Assembly: GCF_020400655.1 (NCBI RefSeq)
Contig: NZ_JAINRC010000006.1
Location: 62,001-126,000, forward strand
DNA: 64,000 nucleotides
Origin: Streptomyces spinosus
GTDB lineage: Bacteria; Actinomycetota; Actinomycetes; Streptomycetales; Streptomycetaceae
Direction: 5' to 3'
Shown here: piece by piece, positions 52,379 to 61,780 of the stretch
Numbering within the stretch: the stretch's first letter is position 1
Layout: the number at the start of each line of letters is the position of its first letter
Notes under the pieces: model-generated
What the model was told of the DNA's origin: nothing
Database searches by the model: none
What the model saw: the letters and a program-made list of their open reading frames with translations, nothing else
Position numbers and translations under genes: made by a program

Positions 52379-52765
52379 ATGGACAGTGCAGCAGACGACG
52401 TGAACCAGGCGATCGCGGGCGAGTTGCAGCTCATGGACCCGCGCGTCCGCTCCTCCCGGGAACGCGCCGCGCGGCTCCTCGACCCGGAGTTCGTGGAGGT
52501 CGGCGGGTCGGGCCGGCGGTGGACGTACGAGGCCATGCTCGCCGAACTGCCCGACCACCCGGGCAGCTCGGCGGACGGTGCCCGATACGAGCCCTCGGAG
52601 ATCTCGGGAGTGCTGCTCGCGCCCGGCCTGGTGCACCTGACCTTCGAGACCGTGCTCGGCGACCGCAGGACCAGGCACAGCTCGATCTGGCGCAGGAGCG
52701 ACCCGGCCGCGGGCTGGCGGATGTACTACCACCAGGCCACGCGCGTGCCGCCCGGGGTGGAATAG
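52379..52765 (+). CDS. DUF4440 / SnoaL-like small protein
   Basis: A 128-residue NTF2-like protein. AIAGELQLMDPRVRSSRERA, ARLLDPEFVEVGGSGRRWTY and HSSIWRRSDPAAGWRMYYHQ match DUF4440 proteins, which often act as ketosteroid-isomerase-like enzymes or immunity-type proteins; no catalytic residue is evident. GTGAGG precedes the ATG. It is divergent from the histone-like gene with 137 bases between the starts. Confidence 0.78.
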   Translation: MDSAADDVNQAIAGELQLMDPRVRSSRERAARLLDPEFVEVGGSGRRWTYEAMLAELPDHPGSSADGARYEPSEISGVLLAPGLVHLTFETVLGDRRTRHSSIWRRSDPAAGWRMYYHQATRVPPGVE

Positions 52766-52898
52766 GGTCACCGGCACCTCGGCGACGAGATCGGCCGCGG
52801 CACAACCGCGTTCCACGGCACGGGTGTTCGTGACGGAAGTGGCCGCCGCATCAGCCGGCGACGGCCGCGGGCGGCGCCCCGCGTGAGATCATCCGTCC

Positions 52899-53186
52899 AT
52901 GAGCGGCGACCTGCACGTGAGTGCTCTGGCGATCAATGTCACGGTCCCCGAGGCACTCCGCTGGACGGACACTCGACGCGGTGAGCAGTTCACGCTGACC
53001 ACACTCAACGTCCGGCTCCTCCCCGACGGTCACCTCGCCGTGAAAGCCTACGGCAGACCGGTCGGTGGCGGCCGGGGCGCATACGTCTCCTTCCCCGTCC
53101 CCGACAGGCCCGAACTGGCGGCCCTGGTGGCCGAAGCCGCGAGCCGTGCCGGCGAGTTGTGGGCCGCACATCGTGGTCTCGGCTGA
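52899..53186 (+). CDS. Hypothetical protein (95 aa)
   Basis: A compact soluble protein: MSGDLHVSALAINVTVPEAL, then beta-rich FTLTTLNVRLLPDGHLAVKA and a C-terminal helix (PELAALVAEAASRAGELWAA). Good codon bias; weak ribosome site. I recognise no family. Confidence 0.6.
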   Translation: MSGDLHVSALAINVTVPEALRWTDTRRGEQFTLTTLNVRLLPDGHLAVKAYGRPVGGGRGAYVSFPVPDRPELAALVAEAASRAGELWAAHRGLG

Positions 53187-53346
53187 GCCCGGCCGCACCG
53201 CGCGCGGGGCATCCCCGTCCAGACGGCGGGCGAGAGGCGGCACGCCGCTCACGACGGTGCCGGTCTCCGCGCCGGTACGGCGCCGGCCGCGCGGCCGGCT
53301 CACGCAGCCGGCCCGTCCGGCGGGCGGGCTGTGGTAAGCAGGGCTG

Positions 53347-53973
53347 GTGATCAGCCGACTCCCCCTCGACCGGCAACTCGAGTCCCTGCGCGTGGTGCTG
53401 TCCCGTAACGACGTGTTGACGGAGGTTCTGTCGCGTGCGGCGACGCTGGACCTGCCCGGGTGGTACGTGACGGCCGGCTGCCTCTTCCAGACCGTGTGGA
53501 ACGTCGTCACGGACCGGCCGCCGACCAACGGGATCAAGGACTACGACCTCTTCTACTTCGACGACGGCGACCTCTCCTGGGAGGCCGAGGACTCGGTGAT
53601 CAAGGCCGGCCGCACGGTCTTCGCCGGCCTGCCGGCGGAGGTGGAGATCCGCAACGAGGCGCGGGTCCACCTCTGGTACCAGGACAAGTTCGGTGTCCCG
53701 TGTCCCCCGTACGACTCCAGTGAGGCGGCGATCGACAGTTTCGCCGCGACGACCTGCTGCCTCGGGGTGCGTGTGGAGGCGGACGGCCAGTGGCGCGTGT
53801 ACGCGCCGCACGGCCTGTCCGACGTGTTCAACCTCGTCGTCCGGCCGAACCCGGTGCTCGCTCCACGGGCGGTCTACGAGGCCAAGGCGGCGCGGTGGCG
53901 GGAGCGGTGGCCCGAGCTGACCGTTCTGGACTGGCCCTCCACGAGCCGCACGCCGGCCTCGTCCGTCGGCTGA
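53347..53973 (+). CDS. Nucleotidyltransferase-like protein (DUF925/NTP_transf_6)
   Basis: A 208-residue protein. VTAGCLFQTVWNVVTDRPPT, IKDYDLFYFDDGDLSWEAED with the D-Y-D-L-F pair of acidic residues, VEIRNEARVHLW and APHGLSDVFNLVVRPNP match the nucleotidyltransferase DUF925 family, whose substrate is unknown. GTG start at 53347 with a weak GGGCTG upstream. Stands alone. Confidence 0.82.
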   Translation: MISRLPLDRQLESLRVVLSRNDVLTEVLSRAATLDLPGWYVTAGCLFQTVWNVVTDRPPTNGIKDYDLFYFDDGDLSWEAEDSVIKAGRTVFAGLPAEVEIRNEARVHLWYQDKFGVPCPPYDSSEAAIDSFAATTCCLGVRVEADGQWRVYAPHGLSDVFNLVVRPNPVLAPRAVYEAKAARWRERWPELTVLDWPSTSRTPASSVG

Positions 53974-54118
53974 CGCGGGCCGCGCGCCTGGTGGCACGGC
54001 TTGCACCGGCGCACAAGATCGCCGCTTTTGTCCCTGTCTGACGTACAACCTTCCGGCGCGGCGGGCCGTCTCACCTGGCATCAGAGTTCCGCGACCAGGC
54101 TCGGCCAAGGGGGACACG

Positions 54119-54694
54119 ATGCGACGTACGAGAGCGGCAGTGGCGGTGATGGCGCTCACGGGAGCCACGCTGGTGACGGCGGCGGGCACCGCGGGCGCGG
54201 CCCCGGTGGAGGGACCGCGCGCGGTGGCGGCCTGCCCGACGGGCTGGGGCAGCGGCGCCAAGGGCGGTGCCGCCGTGGGGGCCGAGCACCTGACGGACAT
54301 CAAGACCGGACAGCACGAGTGCTACGACCGCATCGTGTTCGACGTGCCCGGCGGCGGCGACCGCATCGGCTACCACGTCCAGTACGTCGACCGGTTCCAC
54401 GCGGACCCCTCCGGCCGGTACGTACCGGTCGCCGGCGGGGCGGTCCTCGACATCCACGTCGACGCGTGGAGCTACGACCTGGAGGCCGGCAAGCCGACCT
54501 ATCCGGGGAAGGTGGGCGAGGCCCTGCCCGGCGTGAACGTCAGCGGGTACCGCACCTTCCGGGACGCCCGGTTCGGCGGCACCTTCGAGGGGCGGACGCA
54601 GGTCGGTCTGGGTGTACGCGCCCGACTGCCGTTCCGGGTGAGCCGACTGGACGGCCGGGTCGTGGTCGACGTGGCCCACAGCTGGACGAGTTAG
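54119..54694 (+). CDS. Secreted AMIN-like domain protein
   Basis: A 191-residue exported protein with a signal peptide (AVAVMALTGATLVTAAGTAG) and a beta-sandwich: VGAEHLTDIKTGQHECYDRI, VFDVPGGGDRIGYHVQYVD, and VVVDVAHSWTS. This is the AMIN-like pattern (actinobacterial AMIN_2-type domain) thought to bind wall polymers. AAGGGGGA precedes the ATG. No partner gene adjacent. Confidence 0.75.
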   Translation: MRRTRAAVAVMALTGATLVTAAGTAGAAPVEGPRAVAACPTGWGSGAKGGAAVGAEHLTDIKTGQHECYDRIVFDVPGGGDRIGYHVQYVDRFHADPSGRYVPVAGGAVLDIHVDAWSYDLEAGKPTYPGKVGEALPGVNVSGYRTFRDARFGGTFEGRTQVGLGVRARLPFRVSRLDGRVVVDVAHSWTS

Positions 54695-54971
54695 CCCGCG
54701 CCCGGCTCCCCGGCACAAAGACCGCAGTCGCCTTCCTTCGCCGCCCGGCTCGGCCGGCCGGTGCTTCGTCGGGCACCGTGGCGTGGCCGCCGCTGGGGCC
54801 TTGCGCGGGGGGCGTGAACGGATTGCGTGCCGGCCGCACCGGTCGGGCCGACGTGCCGGAACATGTCCTTCCGCCATGTGAACGTCATGTTCCTGCCAGG
54901 CTGTTGCCCCGTCGCGGCAGTCACGGCCGGGTCGACTACCCCTGCATTCACCGTGACAGGGGAGAGACCGG

Positions 54972-56612
54972 ATGACATCCGCAGCACACCCGTCCCAGCA
55001 CGCCCCCGAACTCCGCACCGCCGCCAGGCACCTCGGCCGGCGCCGCTTCCTCACCGTCACCGGCGCCGCCGCCGCGCTCGCCTTCGCCGTGAACCTGCCG
55101 GCCGCCGGCACGGCAGCCGCCGCCGAGCTGGACGCCCGGAGAATCACCGAGGACCCCTTCACGCTGGGCGTGGCCTCCGGCGACCCGCTGCCCGGCTCGG
55201 TCCTGCTGTGGACCCGGCTGGCCCCGCAGCCGTACCAGCCCGACGGCGGACTGCCCGCGCAGCGCGTCACCGTGCACTGGGAGCTGGCCCACGACGTGGA
55301 CTTCCGCCGGATCGTCAGGCGCGGCACCGCCCCGGCCCACCCCGAGTTCAGCCACACCGTCCACGTCGAGGTCCCCCACCTGCCGGCGGACCGCGTCTTC
55401 TTCTACCGCTTCCGGGCCGGCTCCTGGCTGAGCCCCACCGGCCGCACCCGCACCGCCCCGCCGCCCGGCGCCCGTCCCGGCGCGCTCACCCTGGGCGCCG
55501 TCTCCTGCCAGGCGTACGCCGACGGCTACTACACCGCCTACCGCCACCTCGCCGAGGACGACGTGGACGTCGTCTTCCACCTGGGCGACTACCTGTACGA
55601 GTACGCCGTCAACGCCACCGGCAACGACCGCAACTACACCGACCGGACCCTCCCGGCCCACTTCAACCACGAGACGGTGACGCTGGAGGACTACCGGCTG
55701 CGCTACGCGCTGTTCAAGTCCGACCCGGACCTGATGGCCGCGCACGCCGCGCACCCCTTCGTCGTCACCTGGGACGACCACGAGACGGAGAACAACTACG
55801 CCGGCGACACCCCGGAGGACGGCGGCTCCTCCGAGGAGTTCCTGCTGCGCCGCGCCTCCGCCTACCGCGCCTACTGGGAGAACCAGCCGCTGCGCCGCCC
55901 CCAGCTGCCCACCGGCTCCGACATGCGTCTCTACCGCCGGCTGCACTGGGGCCGGCTCGCCCAGTTCGACGTCCTGGACACCCGCCAGTACCGCTCGGAC
56001 CAGGCCTACGGCGACGGCTGGCAGTACCCCGGTCCCGAGTCCGAGGACCCGGCGCGCACGCTGACCGGCGCCACGCAGGAGCGGTGGCTGATCGACGGCT
56101 GGCGTGCCTCGCGGGCGCTGTGGAACGTCGTACCGCAGCAGGTCACCTTCTCCCAGCGGTACAACACCACCGCCACGCCGTCCAAGGTCTCCATGGACTC
56201 CTGGGACGGCTATCCGGCCTCCCGCGAGCGGATCCTGGCGGGCGCCGAGGCCGTCGGCGTGGAGAACCTCATGGTCCTCACCGGTGACGTGCACGTGCAC
56301 TACGCGTTCGACGTCAAGCGCGACTTCCGCGACCCCGGTTCCCGGACCGTGGGCACGGAGATCGTCACCACGTCGATCACCAGCGGGCGCGACGGGGCGG
56401 ACCGGCCCGGCAACTGGGCCACCTACCTCGCGGCCAACCCGCACATGAGGTTCTACAACGGCCGGCGCGGCTACGTGACCGTCACGCTCGGCCAGGAAGC
56501 GGCCCGCGCCGACTTCAAGACCGTCCCCTACGTCACCAGGCCGGGCGCACCCGTCGCGACCGCGGCTTCCTTCGTCACGGAAGCCGGGGCGCCGGGACTC
56601 AAGCCGGCCTGA
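54972..56612 (+). CDS. phoD: Tat-exported alkaline phosphatase D
   Basis: A 546-residue PhoD phosphodiesterase/phosphatase. Tat signal RRRFLTVTGAAAALAF, then FTLGVASGDPLPGSVLLWTR, GAVSCQAYADGYYTAYRHLA, DVVFHLGDYLYEYA, VVTWDDHETENNYAGD and LMVLTGDVHVHYAFDV, which supply the Fe/Ca ligands. Cleaves phosphate mono- and diesters outside the cell under phosphate limitation, usually under PhoP. I saw no convincing PHO box in 54695-54971. GGGGAG precedes the ATG. Confidence 0.93.
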   Translation: MTSAAHPSQHAPELRTAARHLGRRRFLTVTGAAAALAFAVNLPAAGTAAAAELDARRITEDPFTLGVASGDPLPGSVLLWTRLAPQPYQPDGGLPAQRVTVHWELAHDVDFRRIVRRGTAPAHPEFSHTVHVEVPHLPADRVFFYRFRAGSWLSPTGRTRTAPPPGARPGALTLGAVSCQAYADGYYTAYRHLAEDDVDVVFHLGDYLYEYAVNATGNDRNYTDRTLPAHFNHETVTLEDYRLRYALFKSDPDLMAAHAAHPFVVTWDDHETENNYAGDTPEDGGSSEEFLLRRASAYRAYWENQPLRRPQLPTGSDMRLYRRLHWGRLAQFDVLDTRQYRSDQAYGDGWQYPGPESEDPARTLTGATQERWLIDGWRASRALWNVVPQQVTFSQRYNTTATPSKVSMDSWDGYPASRERILAGAEAVGVENLMVLTGDVHVHYAFDVKRDFRDPGSRTVGTEIVTTSITSGRDGADRPGNWATYLAANPHMRFYNGRRGYVTVTLGQEAARADFKTVPYVTRPGAPVATAASFVTEAGAPGLKPA

Positions 56613-56972
56613 CGCCCGGTACGGCAGCGGGGCCGCCCACGGGCCGTCTCCTCCTGCCTCGGGACCGGTGAGTCCGTGGCGGGCCGGCGGCACGGGCCGG
56701 TCGACAACGGGACCGGGCGGCATAGGAAGCGTTCGGTGTGCTGGTGGTGCCGGTACCATCAGCACGCCGTCACGTTCCGCGATCTCGCGCCCTCGGGTTC
56801 CCGCTGTTCTGCTGGGCCTCCGACGGCATGGTCGACAAGGGGCACCCCTGGCACACCGGCCGGACTAACTGACCGTTCCCGGCCACCGTGAGACGAGCGG
56901 CGCGGTTTTCGGGAGCCGACCTCTTGACCCCACCTCGGCGCGGGGCTTAGCGTTCCGGCGTTTACAGAGAAT
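56613..56972. other. Intergenic region with a broken coding remnant
   Basis: Part of the 449-base gap before the GH106-like gene. Around 56770-56870 two frames together read TFRDLAPSG then FPLFCWASDGMVDKGHPWHT and GRTN-stop, which may be the decayed end of a gene of unknown type. No other gene or hairpin seen. Confidence 0.25.
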
Positions 56973-56998
56973 TGAAACGATTCAAATGAAACGATTCA
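56973..56998. promoter_or_regulatory. Two tandem LacI-type operators
   Basis: TGAAACGATTCA occurs at 56973-56984 and again at 56987-56998, centres 14 bases apart. Each is near-palindromic and close to the LacI/GalR consensus TGAAACGTTTCA. They lie about 65 bases before the GH106-like start, inside an AT-rich patch. Repression relieved by a rhamnose- or sugar-derived inducer is inferred; no lacI-type gene is in the window. Confidence 0.75.
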
Positions 56999-57061
56999 AT
57001 TCCTCTCGGCACTGCCGCAGCACGTCAAGAACCTCTGCCCGACTCACCCTTTGGGGCGCAC

Positions 57062-60000
57062 ATGCATGAACTCGTCTCGCAGCGCGGCGGGATGTCGCGG
57101 CGCGCGGTCCTGGCCGCCTCGCTGGCCGCGGGTGCCGCCGCCGTCGGTGCCGCGGCGCCGGCCGCGACCGCCCTCCCCGCCGGCGCCGGACCAGCTCCCG
57201 CCGCCGACTGGTTCGCCGACCCCCCGCGCTCGGTGCGCCCCAGGTTCCGCTGGTGGTGGCCCGACGGCCTCGTCGACCCCGACGAGATCGCCCGCGAGAC
57301 CGACCAGATAGCGGACGCCGGCTTCGGCGGCGTCGAGATCGCGGCCGTCCACCACAGCATCAAGGACAAGTCGGTGCTGGACACCGCCCGCCACGGCTGG
57401 GGCAGCAGACCGTGGCTGGACGGCGTCGAGGCCGCCCTGCGCCGCGCCGCGAGACGCGGCCTCACCGTCGACCTCACCCTCGGCCCGAGCTGGCCCGTGG
57501 CCGTACCCGGCCTCACCCCCGACGACGCGGCCGCCGCCCAGGAACTCGCCTACGGCCGCGTCTTCGTCCCCGGCGGAACCACCTACCAGGGCCCGGTCCC
57601 GGAGCCCGTGCGCGCGCCCGCCTCCGGTGTGACCCGCCGGCAGCTCCTCGCCGTCCAGGCCGCCCGCGTCGACACCGCGAACTCCACGCGCAAGGAGACC
57701 GGCCTCGACCTGGCCGGCGTCCGCGACCTGACCGCCACCGTCACCGGCGGCGCCCTCACCTGGACCGCGCCCGCGGACGGCGACTGGGTCCTGATCTCCT
57801 ACTGGCAGCGAGGTTCCGGACAGCAGCCCGAGTCCGGCCCGCACTCCTCGCCCGCCGCCTACGCCGTCGACCACTTCAGCCCCGCGGGCACGGCCGCCGT
57901 CACGGACTACTGGGACTCCCTGCTGACGCCTTCGCTGAAGGTCCTGCTGAAAGCCGCCGGCGGCGCGTTCTTCGAGGACTCGGTGGAGCTGGAGACCGAG
58001 GGCCTGACCTGGACCGCGCAGCTGCCCGACGCGTTCGAGAAACGCACGGGGCGCCCCCTGCTGCCGTACCTGCCCGCCGTCGTCCTCGACAAGGGCAACC
58101 AGGTCTTCGCCTTCGAGGCCCAGGTCACCCGGCAGATCAGGCACGACTTCTGGGAGACCGTCTCCGACCTGTTCAACCGTCACCACCTGCTCGCCCTCAG
58201 GACCTGGGCGCACTCGCTGGGCATGGCCCTGCGCTCGCAGCCCTACGGACTGCAGACGGACGCCATCGCCTCGGCGGCGATCCTGGACGTCCCCGAGGGC
58301 GAGTCCCTCGGCTTCAAGAACCTCGACGACTACCGCTGCCTGGCCGGCGGCCGTGACATGGCCGGGCGCACGGTGCTGTCCTGCGAGGCCGGCGCGTACA
58401 ACGGCTCGGCGTACGGCACCACGTGGGACCGCTTCCTGCGGACGATGGGCGGCGCGTACGCGGCGGGGGTCAACCAGACCGTCGTGCACGGATTCTCGTA
58501 CGCCACCGCCCCGCGGGTGAGCTGGCCCGGGTTCGCCGCCTTCAGCCCGTACAACGGCGCCCCGGGCTACGGCGAGTCGTGGGGTCCCCGGCAGCCCACC
58601 TGGGGCCATGTCGAGGACGTCTCCGGCTACCTGGGCCGCGTGCACCGTGTGCTGCAGGCCGGCACCGCCCGCGCCGACGTCGCCGTCTTCCGGCAGACCG
58701 GCTACACGGCCACCGGCATCGGCGCGTCCTGGTTCACCGCCACCGGCATCCCCCTGGGCTGGACCCACCAGTTCCTCAGCGGCCCGCTGCTCGACCTGCC
58801 GAGCGCCACCGTCCGCGCCGGCCGGCTGGCGCCCGACGGGCCCGCCTACAAGGCGCTGTTCGTCGAGGGCGACTTCTTCTACGGCTCCACCCCGACGCTC
58901 GCCGTCAGCGACGCGCGCAAGCTGCTGAAGCTGGCCGAGGCGGGCCTGCCCGTGGTCCTGCTCGGCGCCTTCGACCAGGCCCTGACCCCCGGCGTGCCGG
59001 GCGACGGGGAGACCGACCGGCTGCGCGCCCTGATGGGCCGGCTGCTCGCCCTGCCGGGCGTCGTCCGTGTCACCGACAAGGCCGCCGTCGGCGACGCGCT
59101 CGCCGAGCTCGGTGTCACCCCCGACGTCCGCTACGCCACCTCCTCCACGCTCCTCAACGCCCACCGGACCACGGACGACGCCGACTTCTACTACCTGTGC
59201 AACGGCAAGCACGCCGAGACCGTCAAGCCCGCGGTGGCCGCGATCGACCACGACGTCACCCTGCGCGGCACGCGCGGGCGCGGGGCCACCGTGCCGTATC
59301 TCCTCGACGCCTGGACGGGCCGGGCGGTGCGGCTCGCCCGCTACACCCAGGACGGCGACGACGTCACCCTGCGCGTCACGCTCCAGCCCGGGGAGACGGT
59401 GATCGTCGCACTGGGGCGGCCCGGACTGTTCGGCGACCGCTACGGCAACCGTCCGCACGCCGTCGCCTCGGACGCCGACGACGTGCTGTTCACCGGCCGT
59501 GGACTGACCGTGCGGGCCGGCGCGGCAGGCACCCGCTCCCGCACCACCCGCCTGTCCGACGGCCGCACGGTCACCACGACCCTGCCGCCCGTGCCCGGCC
59601 CGATCACCCCGGCGGCGTGGGAACTACAGGTCGAGGACTGGTACCCCGGCCCGGACCCGACCCGTACCGAGCGCGTCCGGCGCACCCTGACCCTGGACGC
59701 GCTCGCGCCGTGGTCGGGGATTCCCGAGCTGGCCGACTCCGCGGGCGTCGGCCGCTACCGCACCGAGGTCACCCTGCCGGACGACTGGACCGCGTCCCAC
59801 GGGGCCGTCCTCGAACTCGGGCAGGTCTCCGACACCGTCCGTGTCACGGTCAACGGCACCTGTGTGCCCGCGGTGGACCGCCTGCACCCCGTCATCGACG
59901 TCGGCCCCTACCTGCGCGGCGGGACCAACGGCATCGAGATCGAAGTGGCGACGCCGCTCGTCAACCGGCTCCGGGTCGCCCAGCCGTCCGTGTTCGGCAC

Positions 60001-60073
60001 GACGGCCCGCCAGGACCACGGCCTGGTCGGTCCCGTCCGGCTCGTTCCGTACGCGCAGGCCGTGGTGTCCTGA
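57062..60073 (+). CDS. Secreted GH106-like glycoside hydrolase
   Basis: A 1003-residue exported enzyme (twin Arg SRRAVLAASLAAGAAAVGAA). The catalytic region starts PRFRWWWPDGLVDPDEIARE, TDQIADAGFGGVEIAAVHHS, and continues LTVDLTLGPSWPVAVPGLTP; FRWWWPDG...GFGGVEI is typical of GH106 alpha-L-rhamnosidases and their relatives. DSVELETEGLTWTAQLPDAF and FSPYNGAPGYGESWGPRQPT sit mid-protein, and a jelly-roll (YRTEVTLPDDWTASHG) at the C-terminus. Start at 57062 by position; 57092 is alternative. Expression is likely sugar-induced through the operators upstream. Confidence 0.8.
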   Translation: MHELVSQRGGMSRRAVLAASLAAGAAAVGAAAPAATALPAGAGPAPAADWFADPPRSVRPRFRWWWPDGLVDPDEIARETDQIADAGFGGVEIAAVHHSIKDKSVLDTARHGWGSRPWLDGVEAALRRAARRGLTVDLTLGPSWPVAVPGLTPDDAAAAQELAYGRVFVPGGTTYQGPVPEPVRAPASGVTRRQLLAVQAARVDTANSTRKETGLDLAGVRDLTATVTGGALTWTAPADGDWVLISYWQRGSGQQPESGPHSSPAAYAVDHFSPAGTAAVTDYWDSLLTPSLKVLLKAAGGAFFEDSVELETEGLTWTAQLPDAFEKRTGRPLLPYLPAVVLDKGNQVFAFEAQVTRQIRHDFWETVSDLFNRHHLLALRTWAHSLGMALRSQPYGLQTDAIASAAILDVPEGESLGFKNLDDYRCLAGGRDMAGRTVLSCEAGAYNGSAYGTTWDRFLRTMGGAYAAGVNQTVVHGFSYATAPRVSWPGFAAFSPYNGAPGYGESWGPRQPTWGHVEDVSGYLGRVHRVLQAGTARADVAVFRQTGYTATGIGASWFTATGIPLGWTHQFLSGPLLDLPSATVRAGRLAPDGPAYKALFVEGDFFYGSTPTLAVSDARKLLKLAEAGLPVVLLGAFDQALTPGVPGDGETDRLRALMGRLLALPGVVRVTDKAAVGDALAELGVTPDVRYATSSTLLNAHRTTDDADFYYLCNGKHAETVKPAVAAIDHDVTLRGTRGRGATVPYLLDAWTGRAVRLARYTQDGDDVTLRVTLQPGETVIVALGRPGLFGDRYGNRPHAVASDADDVLFTGRGLTVRAGAAGTRSRTTRLSDGRTVTTTLPPVPGPITPAAWELQVEDWYPGPDPTRTERVRRTLTLDALAPWSGIPELADSAGVGRYRTEVTLPDDWTASHGAVLELGQVSDTVRVTVNGTCVPAVDRLHPVIDVGPYLRGGTNGIEIEVATPLVNRLRVAQPSVFGTTARQDHGLVGPVRLVPYAQAVVS

Positions 60074-60079
60074 GCCACA

Positions 60080-60107
60080 GGGCGCACCGGCTCCGGCCGG
60101 TGCGCCC
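60080..60107 (+). terminator. 11-bp terminator hairpin
   Basis: GGGCGCACCGG (60080-60090) and CCGGTGCGCCC (60097-60107) pair exactly, six bases after the GH106-like stop. Confidence 0.75.
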
Positions 60108-60159
60108 CGTCGCGGGCGCGGGCGCGCACGCGCGCGGGGCAGACGAGCCCTTGCCTGCC

Positions 60160-60606
60160 TCAGTGCGGCGGCGGCCCGGACCGGAGCTGTTCGCGTACCC
60201 AGGCGGGATCGGGGTTGGTGTGCGGCCGGCCCGCCACGACGACGGTCGGCACGGTCTCATCGCCGTCGTTGGCCGCCCTCACCACTGCGGCTCCCGCCGG
60301 ATCACGCCAGATGTCGACCCAGTGCAGCCGGCGGGCGCCACGGCCCAGCCGGAGACGCAGCCTCATGCAGTACGTGCAGCCCGGACGCCAGTAAACGACC
60401 GGGCGGCCGTCGAGCGCGCTGCGGCGCTGGGCCTCGCGCGCACCGACCGACCTCGGGAAGACCAGGGGCGAGTTCACCCCGGCGAGTACCAGGGACGCCG
60501 TCAGGAGTGCTGCGGCCGTGCCGGGGCTCCCCGCGAGGATCCGCCCGGTCGCGACGGCTGAGCCACTGAGCACGAACAGTACCGGCAGCATCCAGGCTCG
60601 CATCAT
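60160..60606 (-). CDS. Membrane-anchored glutaredoxin/mycoredoxin-like protein
   Basis: 148 residues. Two N-terminal helices (LPVLFVLSGSAVATGRILAG; AALLTASLVLAGVNSPLV) are joined to a thioredoxin-fold domain with the redox motif CTYC (VVYWRPGCTYCMRLRLRLG) and cis-Pro loop ETVPTVVVAGRP. Membrane-bound mycoredoxins reduce mixed disulphides with mycothiol. MM start (ATG 60606 or 60603), weak ribosome site. Monocistronic. Confidence 0.85.
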   Translation of the reverse strand: MMRAWMLPVLFVLSGSAVATGRILAGSPGTAAALLTASLVLAGVNSPLVFPRSVGAREAQRRSALDGRPVVYWRPGCTYCMRLRLRLGRGARRLHWVDIWRDPAGAAVVRAANDGDETVPTVVVAGRPHTNPDPAWVREQLRSGPPPH

Positions 60607-60781
60607 GGTGACGCAGGCTACCGGTACGTGGTCACGGAGTGGTTCCCAGGCCGGTCCGCGGCCGTCGGCGGCCGGGCCGGGCCGGCCGGCCCGGTCAGAG
60701 GATGCGGAGACTGCCGGTCACCCCATGTCCATCCCGCCGGGCGCACCGGCCGGACTGGATGCCCAGCCGTGCGCGGACCGG

Positions 60782-60988
60782 TCAGGTGATGGGCTGCGCG
60801 GTGCCGTCCGGCAGCGAGCAGGACTCGCCGGCGTAGGGACGTGAAACGATCTGTCCGCCGGCGGCTGTGCAGTCGTCCCTGGAGATGTTCGGAGACGAGG
60901 CGGCCTCGGCGCCGACAACGCCGACGGCGCTCACGCCGGCCAGGGTGGCCGCCGCCAGGGCGAGGCCCAGGATCCTTCGCACGCGCAT
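60782..60988 (-). CDS. Small secreted protein, two cysteines
   Basis: 68 residues: signal peptide (ILGLALAAATLAGVSAVGVV, cleavage near GAEA) and a ~38-residue mature part, SPNISRDDCTAAGGQIVSRP then ESCSLPDGTAQPIT, with two cysteines likely bonded. GGAGGAGGAAG precedes the ATG, a very strong site. Unknown function. Confidence 0.75.
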   Translation of the reverse strand: MRVRRILGLALAAATLAGVSAVGVVGAEAASSPNISRDDCTAAGGQIVSRPYAGESCSLPDGTAQPIT

Positions 60989-61279
60989 GACTTCCTCCTC
61001 CTCTCAGGCGCCCTCGTTCGGCCTTCGGGAAGGACGCGTCTCAAGACGACGGCGCCTCTCCCCCAGCATGGGCGCTCGCCACAGAACCCGCGAGGCAGGG
61101 CGCCGCGTCAGGACGGCACCGCGGGCCGCCAACGCGGTTCGTGGGCCGCCGCCCGGCAGGCACGGGGCGCGGCACCGCCCGCCACTTCGGCCCCGGTCGG
61201 CCCGGTCACACCCAACCGTGTCGCGCGGTCCTGGCCGCATTCCTCTCGAGCCACATCGGGACGTGGTCACCAGGCCCCC

Positions 61280-61570
61280 GTGGAGAATCGTCACCACTTC
61301 CCCCCACCGTTCCCCCGCGCCCGTCCGACCCGCCTGCGACGCACACCTCGGCCGATTCGGGTGACTCGCCGGACGGTTGGCGGGACGAGTACGGGGACGA
61401 CCCGGAGTACCAGCGCTTCCTGGCCGGTGTGGAAAGGCCTTGGTGGAAGCGGCCGGCGACCCTGTGGGGCGGCGTTGTCGCGGTTGCCGTGGGCTCGTTC
61501 TTCCCGGGAGGCGCGGTCCTGGAGGAACGACTACTACGTGACGGATCAAGGTCAGGTTCTGCCGAAGTAG
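61280..61570 (+). pseudogene. Frameshifted small membrane protein
   Basis: The 792-base gap 60989-61780 holds a broken gene. One frame reads GWRDEYGDDPEYQRFLAGVE, RPWWKRPATLWGGVVAVAVG and SFFPGGAV; another frame closes it with NDYYVTDQGQVLPK before the stop at 61570. A cytosolic acidic segment plus one helix, then a short outer tail, is suggested. No ribosome-site/start pair in the good frame. Nothing else is seen in the gap. Confidence 0.4.
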
Positions 61571-61780
61571 GCCGACCCCCGGGTCAGGCGGCGGCAGCCG
61601 GTACGCGCGTGGCCCCATGGGCTCGATTCGGCCAGGTGCCCGCGTGGCCCCCTCCACGTCAGGGGTGCGATCTCTTCACGTTCCGGCCGCATGTACGATC
61701 ACGCGACACTGGATGTGGGGGGCACCTACCTGCGTTGACGCCTGTCGGTGACCCCTCCGGCACTCGACGGAGATCGGTAC

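Noticed and set aside
54695..54971. PHO box before phoD
   Set aside because: GAAC and GTTC motifs occur near 54859-54892, but their spacing (21 bases or irregular) does not fit 11-base direct repeats.
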